A DNA stretch of 64,000 nt from CAVSXS01 sp963767715 (GCA_963767715.1 CAVYFA010000013.1:124001-188000); one strand, 5' to 3'. Numbered from the stretch's first letter, positions 9,223 to 18,699 are shown. Notes: generated from the letters alone by a model not told the origin. Numbers and translations are program-made.

Positions 9223-9753
9223 ATGCCAGAGCTTGAAACAAATCGCCTGCTTTATCTGCCGTATTCATTGGAGCTGAAACAGGCCACGCTCCAGAACAGG
9301 TTATCGCTTGCCCGCCTGATCGGAGCCACAGTCCCTGACGACTGGCCCGGACCCGATCTCATAGAAGCCCTGCCCTTCTTTATCGAGTTGATGGAGCAAG
9401 ACCCGTCAGGTAATGTCTGGGACGGGATCATTATTCACAAACAGGACAGGATCGTCATTGGCGACATGGGGTTCAAGGGCGGGCCAGATGCCGCTGGCGC
9501 CGTAGAAATCGGCTACAGTGTCATACCCGCGTACCGCAACCAGGGATACGCGACAGAAATGGCTCGCCGTCTCATCACCTGGGCTTTTCAACAGCCCGCT
9601 ATACGTGCCGTTATCGCAGAATGCCTCGATGATAACGCTGGCTCGATCAAGGTACTGGAGAAACTGGGGATGCGCCGCTTAGCGCATGACGGCAACATGC
9701 TCAAGTGGGAAATTCGCAAGGAAGAATGGGAGCAGCGCGAATCGTGTGTATAA
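9223..9753 (+). CDS. GNAT-family N-acetyltransferase
   Basis: A 176-residue GNAT protein of the RimJ/RimL-like type (acetylation of a protein N-terminus or small amine). Acetyl-CoA binding is marked by GYSVIPAYRNQGYATEMARR (about residues 90-110), followed by VIAECLDDNAGSIKVLEKLGM, the usual end of the fold. AAAAGGAGAACATT precedes the ATG. It is transcribed away from the amidase and may share its 110-base intergenic region. Confidence 0.85.
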   Translation: MPELETNRLLYLPYSLELKQATLQNRLSLARLIGATVPDDWPGPDLIEALPFFIELMEQDPSGNVWDGIIIHKQDRIVIGDMGFKGGPDAAGAVEIGYSVIPAYRNQGYATEMARRLITWAFQQPAIRAVIAECLDDNAGSIKVLEKLGMRRLAHDGNMLKWEIRKEEWEQRESCV

Positions 9754-9802
9754 TGTGGAAGATACATGAAGCTACTTACAATCGCTTGATTGGATTACAT
9801 TA

Positions 9803-11074
9803 TTGAAAGCACCGGTATTCTCAACGACAGATGGACGTATCGTGAGCGGGTGGCGCGGCGCAGTTGTATGCGCGCTGCTCGTACTGGTTGGTATCAATAT
9901 CCGTTCGGTCATCCTGGCTGTGCCACCTGTCCTCCCTCTTATCCGGCGTGACCTGGACCTTTCCTATACCGCGACCGGTCTGCTGACATCCCTGCCGACG
10001 CTCATCATGGGCGGCTCGGCCTGGTCGTCGGGGCTGCTCATAGAGCGCATTGGCGCGCGTAACGCAGTAACGTGCGGTCTGGTCTTGCTGGGAGCGGGCG
10101 CGCTGTTGCGGACAGTGTGGACTGCCGCGCCGCCACTGTTCCTCTTCACCATTGTGCTCGGCTTCGGCATCGCCCTGGCGCAGACTACGGCGCCCGTGCT
10201 AATTCGCCGCTGGTATCCTGAGCGCATCGGATTCGTGACAGCCCTGTTCACGGATGGGTTGATTCTGGGCGAAACGCTGGGAGCTGGTGCGACGGTGCCG
10301 CTGATGCTCTGGCTGCTGGGAAGCGATGCCTGGCGCGCAACCTTCGTTCTGTGGGGGCTGCCTGTACTGGTGCTGGTGGCCTTCTGGTTGTGGCTCGCCC
10401 CGCCCGAGCCACACGTGGAACAGGCCCGGTTAGTGGAGATGAAGAAAGCGGCTGAAGGCATAGGACTGATCGAACAGCCAGAAGAAGGAGATCAATTTCC
10501 GCGGGCTCCAGCCTCGAGCGCGAAAACGCCGGTCAGGACGATTCACCTCGGACTCTTGCTTGGGGCGGGCAGCCTGATCTACTTTGGCATGAATAGCTGG
10601 ATCGCCACCTATAACCAGGCCATTCACCGCGACAGCTTCACGCCGCTGGCATTGACCGTGCTCAACGCCCTGCAACTGCCGGCCAGCCTTGGCGTGACCT
10701 TTTTCGCGCAGAGGCTCACTGGCAAACGCTGGCCCTTTGTACTGGCGGGTATCATCTGCCTCGTTGCTATCCTCGGCTGGATATTCGGTCCGGCCGGCCT
10801 GGAATATCCCTGCGCGGCCCTGCTCGGCGCCAGTTCCGCGCTCGTCTTCACGCTTGGCCTCGCGCTCCCCGCCCTGCTGGCCGGTCCAGGCGGGGTCGCG
10901 CGTCTCGCGGGTGCGACGCTCTCAATCAGCTATAGCACGGCCTTCATCGGTCCATTCATCGGTGGCGGTCTCTGGGACCTCTTCGGCCTGCCCGCCCTGG
11001 CATTTGTGCCGGTCGCGGCAGCCAGCGCAGTACTGGTCATCGCCGGCCTGATGCTGCCCGCGCGTCATGCATAA
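9803..11074 (+). CDS. MFS transporter, CynX/NimT type
   Basis: A 423-residue major facilitator with about twelve helices and a central cytosolic loop near residues 200-245. The opening GINIRSVILAVPPVLPLIRRDL and the GSAWSSGLLIERIGAR loop between helices 2 and 3 are typical of the CynX (cyanate/2-nitroimidazole) branch. It should be an inner-membrane drug or anion carrier. The TTG start at 9803 has no clear ribosome site; a GTG 39 bases later is an alternative. Confidence 0.83.
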   Translation: MKAPVFSTTDGRIVSGWRGAVVCALLVLVGINIRSVILAVPPVLPLIRRDLDLSYTATGLLTSLPTLIMGGSAWSSGLLIERIGARNAVTCGLVLLGAGALLRTVWTAAPPLFLFTIVLGFGIALAQTTAPVLIRRWYPERIGFVTALFTDGLILGETLGAGATVPLMLWLLGSDAWRATFVLWGLPVLVLVAFWLWLAPPEPHVEQARLVEMKKAAEGIGLIEQPEEGDQFPRAPASSAKTPVRTIHLGLLLGAGSLIYFGMNSWIATYNQAIHRDSFTPLALTVLNALQLPASLGVTFFAQRLTGKRWPFVLAGIICLVAILGWIFGPAGLEYPCAALLGASSALVFTLGLALPALLAGPGGVARLAGATLSISYSTAFIGPFIGGGLWDLFGLPALAFVPVAAASAVLVIAGLMLPARHA

Positions 11075-11087
11075 CCACCCGTCGCTG

Positions 11088-11115
11088 TTGACAGTCTCAC
11101 TATCAGGTGCATAAT
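11088..11115 (+). promoter_or_regulatory. Probable sigma-A promoter for gnd-pgi
   Basis: TTGACA at 11088-11093 and CATAAT at 11110-11115, 16 bases apart, lie about 110 bases before the gnd start, leaving a leader with no other gene. Confidence 0.5.
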
Positions 11116-11226
11116 GAAGGCAGTGTAACGCGCAACACGTTGGCAACACTAATCGCTGATAAGCGAGTTATACGTGATATTTTTAAAGCAGCATATCAGT
11201 ACAGGAGTAAGGAAAGGAATAGAACA

Positions 11227-12246
11227 ATGCAACTTGGACTGGTCGGACTTGGGCGCATGGGCGCGAACATGGCGAAGCGCCTGCTGCGCAACGGACATAC
11301 GGTAGTAGGTTCGGCGCGCCATGATACCACTGTGAAGGCGGCCCTGGATGAAGGGGCAATTTCCAGCGGAACGACCTCGCTGCCCGATCTCGTCAAACAG
11401 CTTGACACGCCCAGGGCGATCTGGCTGATGGTCCCCGCGGCCTCGGTGGATGATACCATCGCGACGCTGGTGCCGCTGCTATCGCCCGGCGATACGATTA
11501 TCGACGGCGGCAACTCTTATTATCATGATGACATCCGGCGCGCCGCCGAATTGAAGCCGAAGGGCATCCACTACCTGGACATCGGCACGAGCGGCGGCAT
11601 CTGGGGCCTTGACCGCGGCTACTGCCTGATGATTGGCGGCGAAACGGAGGTCGTCGAGCGTCTCTCGCCGATTTTCGAGACACTGGCTCCCGGCGTTGGC
11701 GCTGTGACTCGCACTCCTGGCCGCGACAAGGTGGGTGGCACGGCGGAGAAGGGCTACTTGCACTGTGGGCCGACGGGAGCCGGTCACTTCGTCAAGATGG
11801 TGCATAACGGCATCGAATATGGCATTATGGCCGCCTATGCTGAGGGCTTGAACATCCTGCACAAGGCCAATATCGGCAAGCATCAGCAGGAAATTGACGC
11901 GGAAACCGCGCCGATGGACCATCCAGAGTATTACCAGTATGATCTCAACCTGGCGGATGTCGCCGAACTCTGGCGGCGTGGCAGCGTGATCGGCTCATGG
12001 CTGCTCGATCTGACGGCCAGCGCGCTGCTCCAGGACCCGCAGATGAGTAACTTCGGGGGCCGCGTCTCCGATTCGGGCGAAGGACGCTGGACGATCTCGG
12101 CAGCCATCGACGAAGGCATCCCCGTCCATGTACTCAGCTCGGCCCTGTTCGAACGTTTCTCCTCGCGCGGCCAGGCTGATTTCGCGAACAGGCTCATGTC
12201 CGCGATGCGCTACGAATTCGGTGGGCACCTCGAGAAGAAGGAATAG
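11227..12246 (+). CDS. gnd: 6-phosphogluconate dehydrogenase, short (decarboxylating) type
   Basis: A 339-residue NAD(P)-dependent 6-phosphogluconate dehydrogenase that makes ribulose 5-phosphate in the pentose phosphate pathway. Seen: the Rossmann motif GLGRMGANMAKR at 6-17, GNSYYHDDIRR, and the catalytic GAGHFVKMVHNGIEYG with Lys and Asn. The length fits the short YqeC-like form, not the 470-residue enzyme. The start is put at ATG 11227, with AGGAGTAAGGAAAGG before it; the 40 residues of open frame upstream do not belong to the fold. pgi follows after five bases, so the two are one operon. No zwf is next to them. Confidence 0.9.
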   Translation: MQLGLVGLGRMGANMAKRLLRNGHTVVGSARHDTTVKAALDEGAISSGTTSLPDLVKQLDTPRAIWLMVPAASVDDTIATLVPLLSPGDTIIDGGNSYYHDDIRRAAELKPKGIHYLDIGTSGGIWGLDRGYCLMIGGETEVVERLSPIFETLAPGVGAVTRTPGRDKVGGTAEKGYLHCGPTGAGHFVKMVHNGIEYGIMAAYAEGLNILHKANIGKHQQEIDAETAPMDHPEYYQYDLNLADVAELWRRGSVIGSWLLDLTASALLQDPQMSNFGGRVSDSGEGRWTISAAIDEGIPVHVLSSALFERFSSRGQADFANRLMSAMRYEFGGHLEKKE

Positions 12247-12251
12247 ATCTC

Positions 12252-13895
12252 ATGTCAGTACAGGCAACCAATCCGATACCACTTACGCAGCGCCCCGAGT
12301 GGAAGGCGCTCGAGGAGCATTACGCGCGGATGCGCGGTATCCACCTGCGTGAGCTTTTTGCCCAGGATGCCCAACGCGGCGAGCGTTTCGCGCTCGAAGC
12401 CGCCGGTCTCTACCTGGACTACTCGAAAAACCGCGTCACGGATGAGACGCTGCGCCTGCTGCTGCGACTGGCCGAGTCTTCGGGCCTGCGCCAGCGCATC
12501 GATGCCATGTTCAGCGGAGAAAAGATCAACGTCACCGAGAAGCGTGCCGTGCTGCACGTGGCCCTGCGCGCCCCGAAGGGCGAATCCATCGTCGTTGATG
12601 GCGAGAACGTCGTGCCGGAAGTTCACAGAGTGCTGGAAAAGATGGCGAACTTCTCCAATCGTGTGCGCAGTGGAGAGTGGACGGGCTATACCGGCAAGCG
12701 CATCCGCAACATTATCAATATCGGCATCGGCGGCTCCGATCTCGGCCCTTACATGGCGTACGAGGCGCTGAAATTCTACAGCGACCGTAACCAGACGGCG
12801 CGTTTCGTCTCCAACGTCGATAGCAACGAGTTTGTTGAGGCCACGCGCGACCTCGATCCGGCGGAGACGCTCTTCATAGTGTCCTCCAAGACCTTCACGA
12901 CGCAGGAAACGCTCACCAACGCGCGCTCGGCCCGCCAGTGGTGCGTGCACGCGCTGGGCAGCGAAGATGCCGTGGCGAAGCACTTCGTGGCCGTCTCGAC
13001 CAACACGCAGGAAGTGGAGAAATTCGGCATCGATACCGCCAATATGTTCGAGTTCTGGGACTGGGTCGGTGGCCGCTATTCCTACGATTCCGCCATCGGG
13101 CTTTCCCTGATGATCGCCATCGGTCCCCAGCACTTCTACGAAATGCTGGCTGGTTTTCACGCGATGGACGAGCATTTTCGCACGGCGCCATTCGAGCGCA
13201 ATATGCCCGTGCTGCTGGGGCTGATCGGCATCTGGTACAACAACTTCTTCGGGGCGCAGACCGTCGCCATTCTGCCCTACGATCACTATCTCGGACGGCT
13301 GCCCAACTACTTGCAGCAGCTCGACATGGAGAGCAACGGCAAAAGCGTTGACCTGGAGGGCCGGCGAGTGAACTACCAGACCGGGCCGATCATCTGGGGC
13401 CAGCCGGGCACCAACGGACAGCATGCGTTCTACCAGCTCATTCACCAGGGTACCAAGCTCATCCCCTGCGACTTCATCGGTTTCAGCAAATCGTTGAACC
13501 CGCTTGGCATGCATCACGATCTGCTGATGGCCAACTTCTTTGCCCAGACCGAGGCCCTGGCCTTCGGCAAAACAGCGCAGGAGGTCGCGGCGGAGGGGGT
13601 GCCGGCCTTCCAGGTGCCGCACCGCACCTTCGAGGGCAACCACCCGACCAACACCATCCTGGCGGAACGCCTGACACCCGAAACGCTGGGCAGGCTAATC
13701 GCGCTCTACGAGCACAAGGTCTTCGTGCAGGGCACCATCTGGCACATTAACTCGTTCGACCAGTGGGGCGTCGAACTCGGCAAGGTGCTGGCCAGCCGCA
13801 TCATACCCGAACTCGCGAGCGTGGCCGAGCCGGATCTGAAGCACGATAGCTCGACGAACGCGCTGATCCGGCGGTATAGGCGGCAAAGAGGGTGA
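12252..13895 (+). CDS. pgi: Glucose-6-phosphate isomerase
   Basis: A 547-residue enzyme interconverting glucose 6-phosphate and fructose 6-phosphate in the cytosol. The sugar-phosphate isomerase fold is shown by GIGGSDLGPYMAYEAL (about 157-172), SSKTFTTQET, the second signature near QQLDMESNGKS, GTNGQHAFYQLIHQGT with the catalytic His, and a C-terminal Lys region. The length matches the long bacterial/eukaryotic form. It sits five bases behind gnd, joining glycolysis to the pentose phosphate pathway. The coding sequence runs without interruption. Confidence 0.95.
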   Translation: MSVQATNPIPLTQRPEWKALEEHYARMRGIHLRELFAQDAQRGERFALEAAGLYLDYSKNRVTDETLRLLLRLAESSGLRQRIDAMFSGEKINVTEKRAVLHVALRAPKGESIVVDGENVVPEVHRVLEKMANFSNRVRSGEWTGYTGKRIRNIINIGIGGSDLGPYMAYEALKFYSDRNQTARFVSNVDSNEFVEATRDLDPAETLFIVSSKTFTTQETLTNARSARQWCVHALGSEDAVAKHFVAVSTNTQEVEKFGIDTANMFEFWDWVGGRYSYDSAIGLSLMIAIGPQHFYEMLAGFHAMDEHFRTAPFERNMPVLLGLIGIWYNNFFGAQTVAILPYDHYLGRLPNYLQQLDMESNGKSVDLEGRRVNYQTGPIIWGQPGTNGQHAFYQLIHQGTKLIPCDFIGFSKSLNPLGMHHDLLMANFFAQTEALAFGKTAQEVAAEGVPAFQVPHRTFEGNHPTNTILAERLTPETLGRLIALYEHKVFVQGTIWHINSFDQWGVELGKVLASRIIPELASVAEPDLKHDSSTNALIRRYRRQRG

Positions 13896-13970
13896 CATCG
13901 TAAGGAAATGCTGTGATATACTCTCTGTAGAGGAAATGCGATGTATCACTTTCTCTGAAAGAGAGCCATA

Positions 13971-14252
13971 ATGTTACAACAACGCAGACGCGTCAACCTG
14001 CCCGTGGTTGGCACAATTCTTCTTGGCTTGCTTGCCGGTGTATACCTGTTCGCCTGGAAGCGTTTCGCGAAACCTTCGCTCAAGGTCGTGAAGCACAAGG
14101 TGGAGACTTCGCCCGATCAGGCTCTCAAGTATTGGACGGCGGACAAAATGCGCGATGCTATACCCGCTCCAATGCCGCACGTCTCTAAGCCCGGTCAAGG
14201 GAAACGCCGTCCACGACGCCCGGCGCGCCCCCCTCGCTCGGACGAGGCTTGA
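13971..14252 (+). CDS. Short paralogue of the N-terminus of the adjacent secreted protease
   Basis: A 93-residue protein with an N-terminal helix (residues 10-28) that may be a signal anchor. Residues 40-57 (KHKVETSPDQALKYWTAD) followed by KMRDAI match the same part of the next gene (EHAVETSPNAVVQHWTAA, then SMRDAI). After that it ends in a Pro/Arg/Lys-rich tail in place of the protease domain. It could be the remains of a duplicated protease gene or a free pro-domain acting as inhibitor or chaperone. Both ideas are inference. It overlaps or abuts the protease gene. Confidence 0.65.
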   Translation: MLQQRRRVNLPVVGTILLGLLAGVYLFAWKRFAKPSLKVVKHKVETSPDQALKYWTADKMRDAIPAPMPHVSKPGQGKRRPRRPARPPRSDEA

Positions 14253-14266
14253 GGAAAGAGAGGGGC

Positions 14267-15250
14267 ATGATGCCACAACTGCATCGATTCATCCTCCATC
14301 CTCTCACCGGCAGGATCTTTCTTTGCGTGCTTGCCTGCGTCTACCTGGTGTACCTGGTCGGGTTTGTGCATGCCCTGACCGCGCCGCAGCCGGCTCCCGC
14401 GGCATCGATCGTCGAGCACGCGGTAGAGACGAGCCCCAACGCCGTCGTCCAGCACTGGACTGCGGCAAGCATGCGCGATGCCATCAATGCTGATGAGCAG
14501 ATCGGCCAGGCTTCCGCTCCGACGCAGGTAAGCACCGACACAAGTGCGGGCAAGGCCGCCCAGCAGCAGGGACAGCCCGCGCGTGATGGGAGCCTTACTT
14601 ATCCCATCTCGACCGTCGGGAAAATTTTCTTTACCAACGCCTCGGGTCAAAACATGGCCTGTTCGGGTACTGCCGTCACAAGCCTCAATCATAATGTGGT
14701 AGACACGGCTGGCCACTGCCTCTACTGGCAGGGCGGCTGGGTGCAGAACCTGATCTTCTGTCCGCTGTATGAAAACGGCACAACGCCCCATGGTTGCTGG
14801 GCCGCGCGCGATTTAGAGGTCCCTTCCGATTGGATAGACGCCCGCCCTGGTGATTTGCACCATGACTTTGGCATGGCCATCATGGCACCCAATAGCGAAG
14901 GTAACTTGACCGACGTGGTGGGCGGCGCCGGTTGGGCCTATAATCAGCCGGTCGGGACACCCTTCTACGCCTATGGCTACCCGGCCGGATATCCCTTCGA
15001 TGGCCAGACCAGGCAGTCCTGCGAGAATGCAACAGGTACCACCTGGCAGTTGTTTGGTGGCACGGTGCTCTCTATCCCGTGCAATTTGACCGGTGGCTCC
15101 AGCGGTGGCCCCTGGTTCATTCAGATCAACGGCAACTGGTACGTCAACGGCCATAACGACTTCACCAGCAGTCTGCGCTACGGGCATATGTTCTCCCCCT
15201 ACTACGATGATACCTGGTACGCTCTTTACAACAAGGCCCAGCAGTCGTAA
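14267..15250 (+). CDS. Secreted trypsin-like serine protease
   Basis: A protein of about 327 residues: signal peptide (hydrophobic run FLCVLACVYLVYLVGFVHA), a pro-region with VETSPNAVVQHWTAASMRD, then a chymotrypsin-fold domain. The catalytic triad is visible: His in DTAGHCLYW, Asp in HHDFGMAIM, Ser in GGSSGGPWF. Cys pairs in the domain suggest disulphides, which fits export. It should cleave proteins outside the cell. The start is ATG 14267 (or 14270), right after GAGGAAAGAGAGGGG; an upstream TTG at 14249 is not used. Confidence 0.85.
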   Translation: MMPQLHRFILHPLTGRIFLCVLACVYLVYLVGFVHALTAPQPAPAASIVEHAVETSPNAVVQHWTAASMRDAINADEQIGQASAPTQVSTDTSAGKAAQQQGQPARDGSLTYPISTVGKIFFTNASGQNMACSGTAVTSLNHNVVDTAGHCLYWQGGWVQNLIFCPLYENGTTPHGCWAARDLEVPSDWIDARPGDLHHDFGMAIMAPNSEGNLTDVVGGAGWAYNQPVGTPFYAYGYPAGYPFDGQTRQSCENATGTTWQLFGGTVLSIPCNLTGGSSGGPWFIQINGNWYVNGHNDFTSSLRYGHMFSPYYDDTWYALYNKAQQS

Positions 15251-15258
15251 AGAGAGGA

Positions 15259-16212
15259 TTACTTGCTCCCGGTCCTGTGCGTTCTTCTCGCAGAGAATGG
15301 CATGCCTTCAAATGCCTGGGCGACAAACCATCCATGTCTTTCGCGCATGGTTTTTTCGGTGACCTCGTCAAGGCCCCATTGAGCGAGTTTAGAAACCGGT
15401 CGCAAAGCGGCGCACAGGTCCCAGTACGGGAGGTTGGTGAAATCGATTGTGGTCATTGACTGATACTGCCGCGTGAAGCTCTGCATGGCGTCGATGCCGA
15501 AAGCCCACAGCATCTCGAGTCGACTATTGGCGACATCGGCGAGTGGGTCTCCTACCGCCGCGTCCTCCCAATCGATGATCGCCACGAGTTCTCCGTCCCT
15601 CCACAAGAGATTGCCCGGCCAGAAATCTCCATGCAGCAACACAGGAGTATTGGATTGAGGGATAGGCCAGGCTGTTTCCAGCGCATCCCGGATACGCCCT
15701 TCGTCAAGTGAGTCATCAACGTTTTCCGGTCGTGCTCTCAACCTGTCGGTATAGAGCTGTTCTTGTTGAGGCAGAAAGAACAGATCCAGCTTCGAGGCAT
15801 CGATCTGGTGAATCCTGCATAGGTGCGTGGCGAACTGGTGAATGAAATCGGGTAAATGAGCGGGCGCGAATTCCGGCTGCCCTTCGATGTATTCAATGAC
15901 GACGTAGGGCCTAGAGAAAATCTCGCCGGATTGATCGAGGTGATACGGCCTGGGCACGGCCACTCCAACGGAGTGCAGGAGCTGCAAGAGCTTGAACTCG
16001 TCTGCTGCTATCTGTGGGTTGCGTTTGAGGTCTGCCTCACCATGCTGGCGTACGATCAGTTTTTGCGTGCGGCCATCGAGTCGCTCGATTTCAAGCGCCG
16101 TTACCTGCGCTGAGACTCCTCCCTTCAACTTCCAGGTGCGAAGCAGCCTGCCATAGGGATCTATCGTGTGTACGACTTGTTCAAACTTTTTGTCTACTTG
16201 TGATGAGGTCAT
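15259..16212 (-). CDS. Aminoglycoside phosphotransferase-like (APH) kinase
   Basis: A 317-residue small-molecule kinase of the APH/choline kinase fold. The Brenner motif is HGDFWPGNLLW (catalytic Asp), followed by the metal-binding IIDWEDAAVGDPLADVA. The N-lobe has the ATP-contacting YVVIEYIEG stretch. It would phosphorylate a hydroxyl on a small molecule; resistance to an antibiotic is only one option. It starts nine bases beyond the stop of a VOC fragment on the same strand, so it may have been in an operon with that gene. The reading frame is intact although its neighbours are not. Confidence 0.85.
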   Translation of the reverse strand: MTSSQVDKKFEQVVHTIDPYGRLLRTWKLKGGVSAQVTALEIERLDGRTQKLIVRQHGEADLKRNPQIAADEFKLLQLLHSVGVAVPRPYHLDQSGEIFSRPYVVIEYIEGQPEFAPAHLPDFIHQFATHLCRIHQIDASKLDLFFLPQQEQLYTDRLRARPENVDDSLDEGRIRDALETAWPIPQSNTPVLLHGDFWPGNLLWRDGELVAIIDWEDAAVGDPLADVANSRLEMLWAFGIDAMQSFTRQYQSMTTIDFTNLPYWDLCAALRPVSKLAQWGLDEVTEKTMRERHGWFVAQAFEGMPFSARRTHRTGSK

Positions 16213-16221
16213 GTAATGGCC

Positions 16222-16341
16222 TTAATGGCTAAGAGGCGGATGGGTCGTTTTGTTGGCTTGCCAGCCAAAGACCTGTTGATAGAAATTTGCGGCCCGCTGG
16301 GGGTCGTCCGCGTGGATCTCAAAATGTACTACGCGTGCCAT
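16222..16341 (-). pseudogene. VOC/glyoxalase-family fragment
   Basis: On the minus strand an ATG at 16341, preceded by AGGAAGGG, opens a 39-residue reading that starts MARVVHFEIHADDPQRAANF and continues YQQVFGWQ, the usual N-terminus of PhnB-like VOC proteins (about 120-130 residues). It then stops at 16222, directly before the APH-like gene. The remaining two thirds of the fold are missing, so this is the stump of a deleted gene. The ribosome site and start are still good. Confidence 0.65.
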
Positions 16342-16386
16342 AGAAGACCCTTCCTTTCTGCGAGCGCCTGGATAAGTGTGCACGCT

Positions 16387-16930
16387 TCACTGTACAACTG
16401 TCGCCCGCCGTATGCCGGGATCGGTAAAAATATCGTATTCGTCGCGACTGCGCGTCGAGAATTCCGAGACAATGGCCCCGTCGTCGCCGGCCTGGAACCA
16501 GTGCAGCGTATCGGGCGGGATTGTATGCTGCTCCCCTGGATGCAGCACAATCTCGTGCCAGGCCGTGTAGGCGTGCTCGCGCCCTCGCGGCAGCCGTGCC
16601 TGCGGGTGCGCGGTTCGCTCTCCATCGACATAGAGATAAACGACACCCTGGCGACAACGGAAGGTCTCTTCCTTGCCCGGCGTTTCCCCGATGGGCGGGT
16701 GCCGGTGTTCCGGGCAGGTCTGGCGCGGGAAAAGAACGAGTTCTTTCGCGCACACGCGCTCGGTATTGACGTAAACCACCAGTTGCAGGCCGGTCGTTTC
16801 CAGTTCGCCCAGACCAAAGTCCGCTACCTCGATAGCATCGCGTTCCGCGGGGGTCAGCACGATGCCGGCGCGTTGCAGGCTATTCGTTCGCGCGCTGCTG
16901 AGCTTCGAGGAGTTTCTGCCTGGTAAGCAT
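16387..16930 (-). pseudogene. D-lyxose isomerase-like cupin, one-base frameshift near the N-terminus
   Basis: Residues coded from 16860 down to 16387 match sugar isomerases of the D-lyxose isomerase cupin family: GIVLTPAER, EVADFGLGELETTGLQ, the metal-binding CPEHRHPPIGETPGKEET, and a second cupin strand with HPGEQHTIPPDTLHWFQ. The true start is the ATG at 16930, which has AGGAGAG upstream and reads MLTRQKLLEAQQRANE before a TAG. Removing one base at about 16880 turns that TAG into TAC and joins the two parts. The enzyme would convert lyxose or mannose to the ketose. It is either a real pseudogene or a sequence error. Confidence 0.8.
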
Positions 16931-16971
16931 TGTTCGTTTCCCTCTCCTGCTATGGCCTTGTTGGAGAACGG

Positions 16972-17391
16972 CTATGTGGGGGATGAGACGGCCTGGCTGA
17001 TCTCTAGAAGATGGCCATCCGGGTCCCGGAAGAAGCAGCGAATCTCTCCGCCCCAGTCTACCGGCGGCGTCAAGAATATAGCCCCGCGCGCCTTGAGTGT
17101 TTCATAAGCCGCCTGGCAGTCTGGCACGCGCAGGGTCAGTTCGTGGGTAACTGTATCGGGGTCGGCAGACGGCGCGAATGTGACGGTAGGTTTGTCCCTG
17201 GTAGGGCCTCCTCCCGTGACCAGCAGGAGCCAGCTTCCCTGAAAATTCAGCACACACGATGTCCCTCCGTACTCGCGGTAGACTGTAGCTCCCAGGACAT
17301 CTCGATAGAAATGCCGTGATCGCTCGATATCGCTTACCACTAGCAGGAGGGTAAGGGCAACATCTTCAGTGGGAAATTCGCCTTGAGTCAT
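16972..17391 (-). CDS. VOC-family protein (glyoxalase/bleomycin-resistance fold)
   Basis: A 139-residue protein with the paired beta-alpha-beta modules of the VOC superfamily: TLLLVVSDIERSRHFYRDVL near the N-terminus and FRDPDGHLLEISQ at the end, with candidate metal ligands His (VTHELTL) and Glu (LLEIS). The start is set at ATG 17391, with AGGAGG seven bases upstream; the open frame extends 29 residues further but without such a site. Members act as dioxygenases, isomerases or drug-binding proteins; which one cannot be said. Confidence 0.82.
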   Translation of the reverse strand: MTQGEFPTEDVALTLLLVVSDIERSRHFYRDVLGATVYREYGGTSCVLNFQGSWLLLVTGGGPTRDKPTVTFAPSADPDTVTHELTLRVPDCQAAYETLKARGAIFLTPPVDWGGEIRCFFRDPDGHLLEISQAVSSPT

Positions 17392-17501
17392 GAAATGCCT
17401 CCTCTTTCCATACGGGCCTACTTTATCTACATGACAGTATACAGGATAGCGATATGAACAGGCTACGGCGTGCGGCACATCCTGCGAGCGTTAGCAGCGC
17501 T

Positions 17502-18696
17502 TCATCGATATTGATCCGCCGGTCCTATCCATACCTGCTCTGTGCCATCCCAGCGCCAGCCGAACCGCGTCATGTCCAGCGCGATAGGCAGGCGCGGCCA
17601 CCCGGCCTTCAGGCGTTTCTGCGTCTCCGTCCAGCTTCGCACGCCGCTCACGGCATCGACGGCCTCCACGCTGCATGCTCCCACGGCGCAGGCCGACGCG
17701 AGCGTCGCCTCAGGCGACATGTCTCGCAAGATACCGAGGAGAAAGCCCGCGATCGTGGCATCACCCGCCCCTGTTGTACCTGCGACCTTCGCGACGAAGC
17801 AGGGCGCCCACATTTCGCGCTCTGCCCAGGCCGTTCTATCGCTGATCTTGCAGCGTCCCATATCCTCGAGCGTTGTTGCTTCCGACGAGCGCAGGTAGAG
17901 CCCCTGCTCGCCCATCTTGATGGCGACGATCTTCGCGCCCATTCCAAGCAATTCCTGCCCTATTTCAGAGACAAGATCGGGTGTGGGATGATCAAGCAAG
18001 CGGGGATGTTCTCCGGCGGAGAAGAGGTCGAAAAGCGGGCGGCGCAGCATGAGCAGCATTTCCTCGAAGCTGGGGAGAAAGACATCGACATACGGGAGCG
18101 TCGTGCCGAGAATAGTACGCCAATCGGCCTGGCCAGCCGCGCTGAGCGGGTCAGGCTGCGCAAGATCGAGGGATGTGGTCAGACTTAGCCTCCTTGACTC
18201 GCCGCAGCATGGTGGCCAGTTCGATGCCGTTGTTCGCGAACATACGCTTCATGAGCGGCGGATAGCCAAAGTGGAACGCACGCGCCGTTTCAAGCAGGTC
18301 GTAGCGCACATCTTCCGCGCTGAAGGTATCGTTGCAGCCGGGCGAGTGGATAAGCATACGGTCGGCACCGGGCGGGCTGAGGATGATCGAGTACGAACTG
18401 GCCTCGCCTTCTGAGATTAGCATGCCGCTCGCGAGCCCGGCGCCGTGCGCCTCAAGGATTTCGAGAATAGCCTGCCCAAACAGATCGTCGCCGACTTTAC
18501 CCATCAGGCGCGTGGATGCGCCCAGTTTGTGCAGCGCCAGACCAGTGTTGGAGACCGGTCCGCCCGTTGAGAAAACAACCGGCCCGGCCTCGACCGTGCT
18601 CCCCGGCCTGAACAGCGCCGTGCCCCTTGCCAGCGTCGGGAATACGTCCAGGCAGATATGCCCGGCTACAACGACATCGATCATCCCTTCGTTCAT
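17502..18696 (-). pseudogene. PfkB-family carbohydrate kinase, one-base frameshift
   Basis: Two reading frames together make one ribokinase-like protein of about 395 residues. The first part (18696 to about 18187) has the sugar-binding start VVVAGHICLDVFPTL and the GGPVSNTGLALHKLGA signature. The second part (from about 18180 to 17502) has LPSFEE and the catalytic GTTGAGDATIAGFL. In the bridge the minus strand reads on as TTSLDLAQPDPLS if one base near 18180-18186 is dropped. It would phosphorylate a sugar with ATP. The aldolase stump directly upstream and the lyxose isomerase-like gene downstream suggest a former sugar-degradation operon. Confidence 0.8.
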
Positions 18697-18699
18697 GAC

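Noticed and set aside
12255..13643. A 462-residue open frame opposite pgi
   Set aside because: It is exactly antiparallel to a clear Pgi coding sequence, and its residues (His/Val/Gly/Arg-rich) show no fold motif; a GC-rich shadow.
16216..16926. A 236-residue open frame opposite the lyxose isomerase-like gene
   Set aside because: Cupin motifs are on the minus strand; this frame merely stays open through GC-rich sequence.
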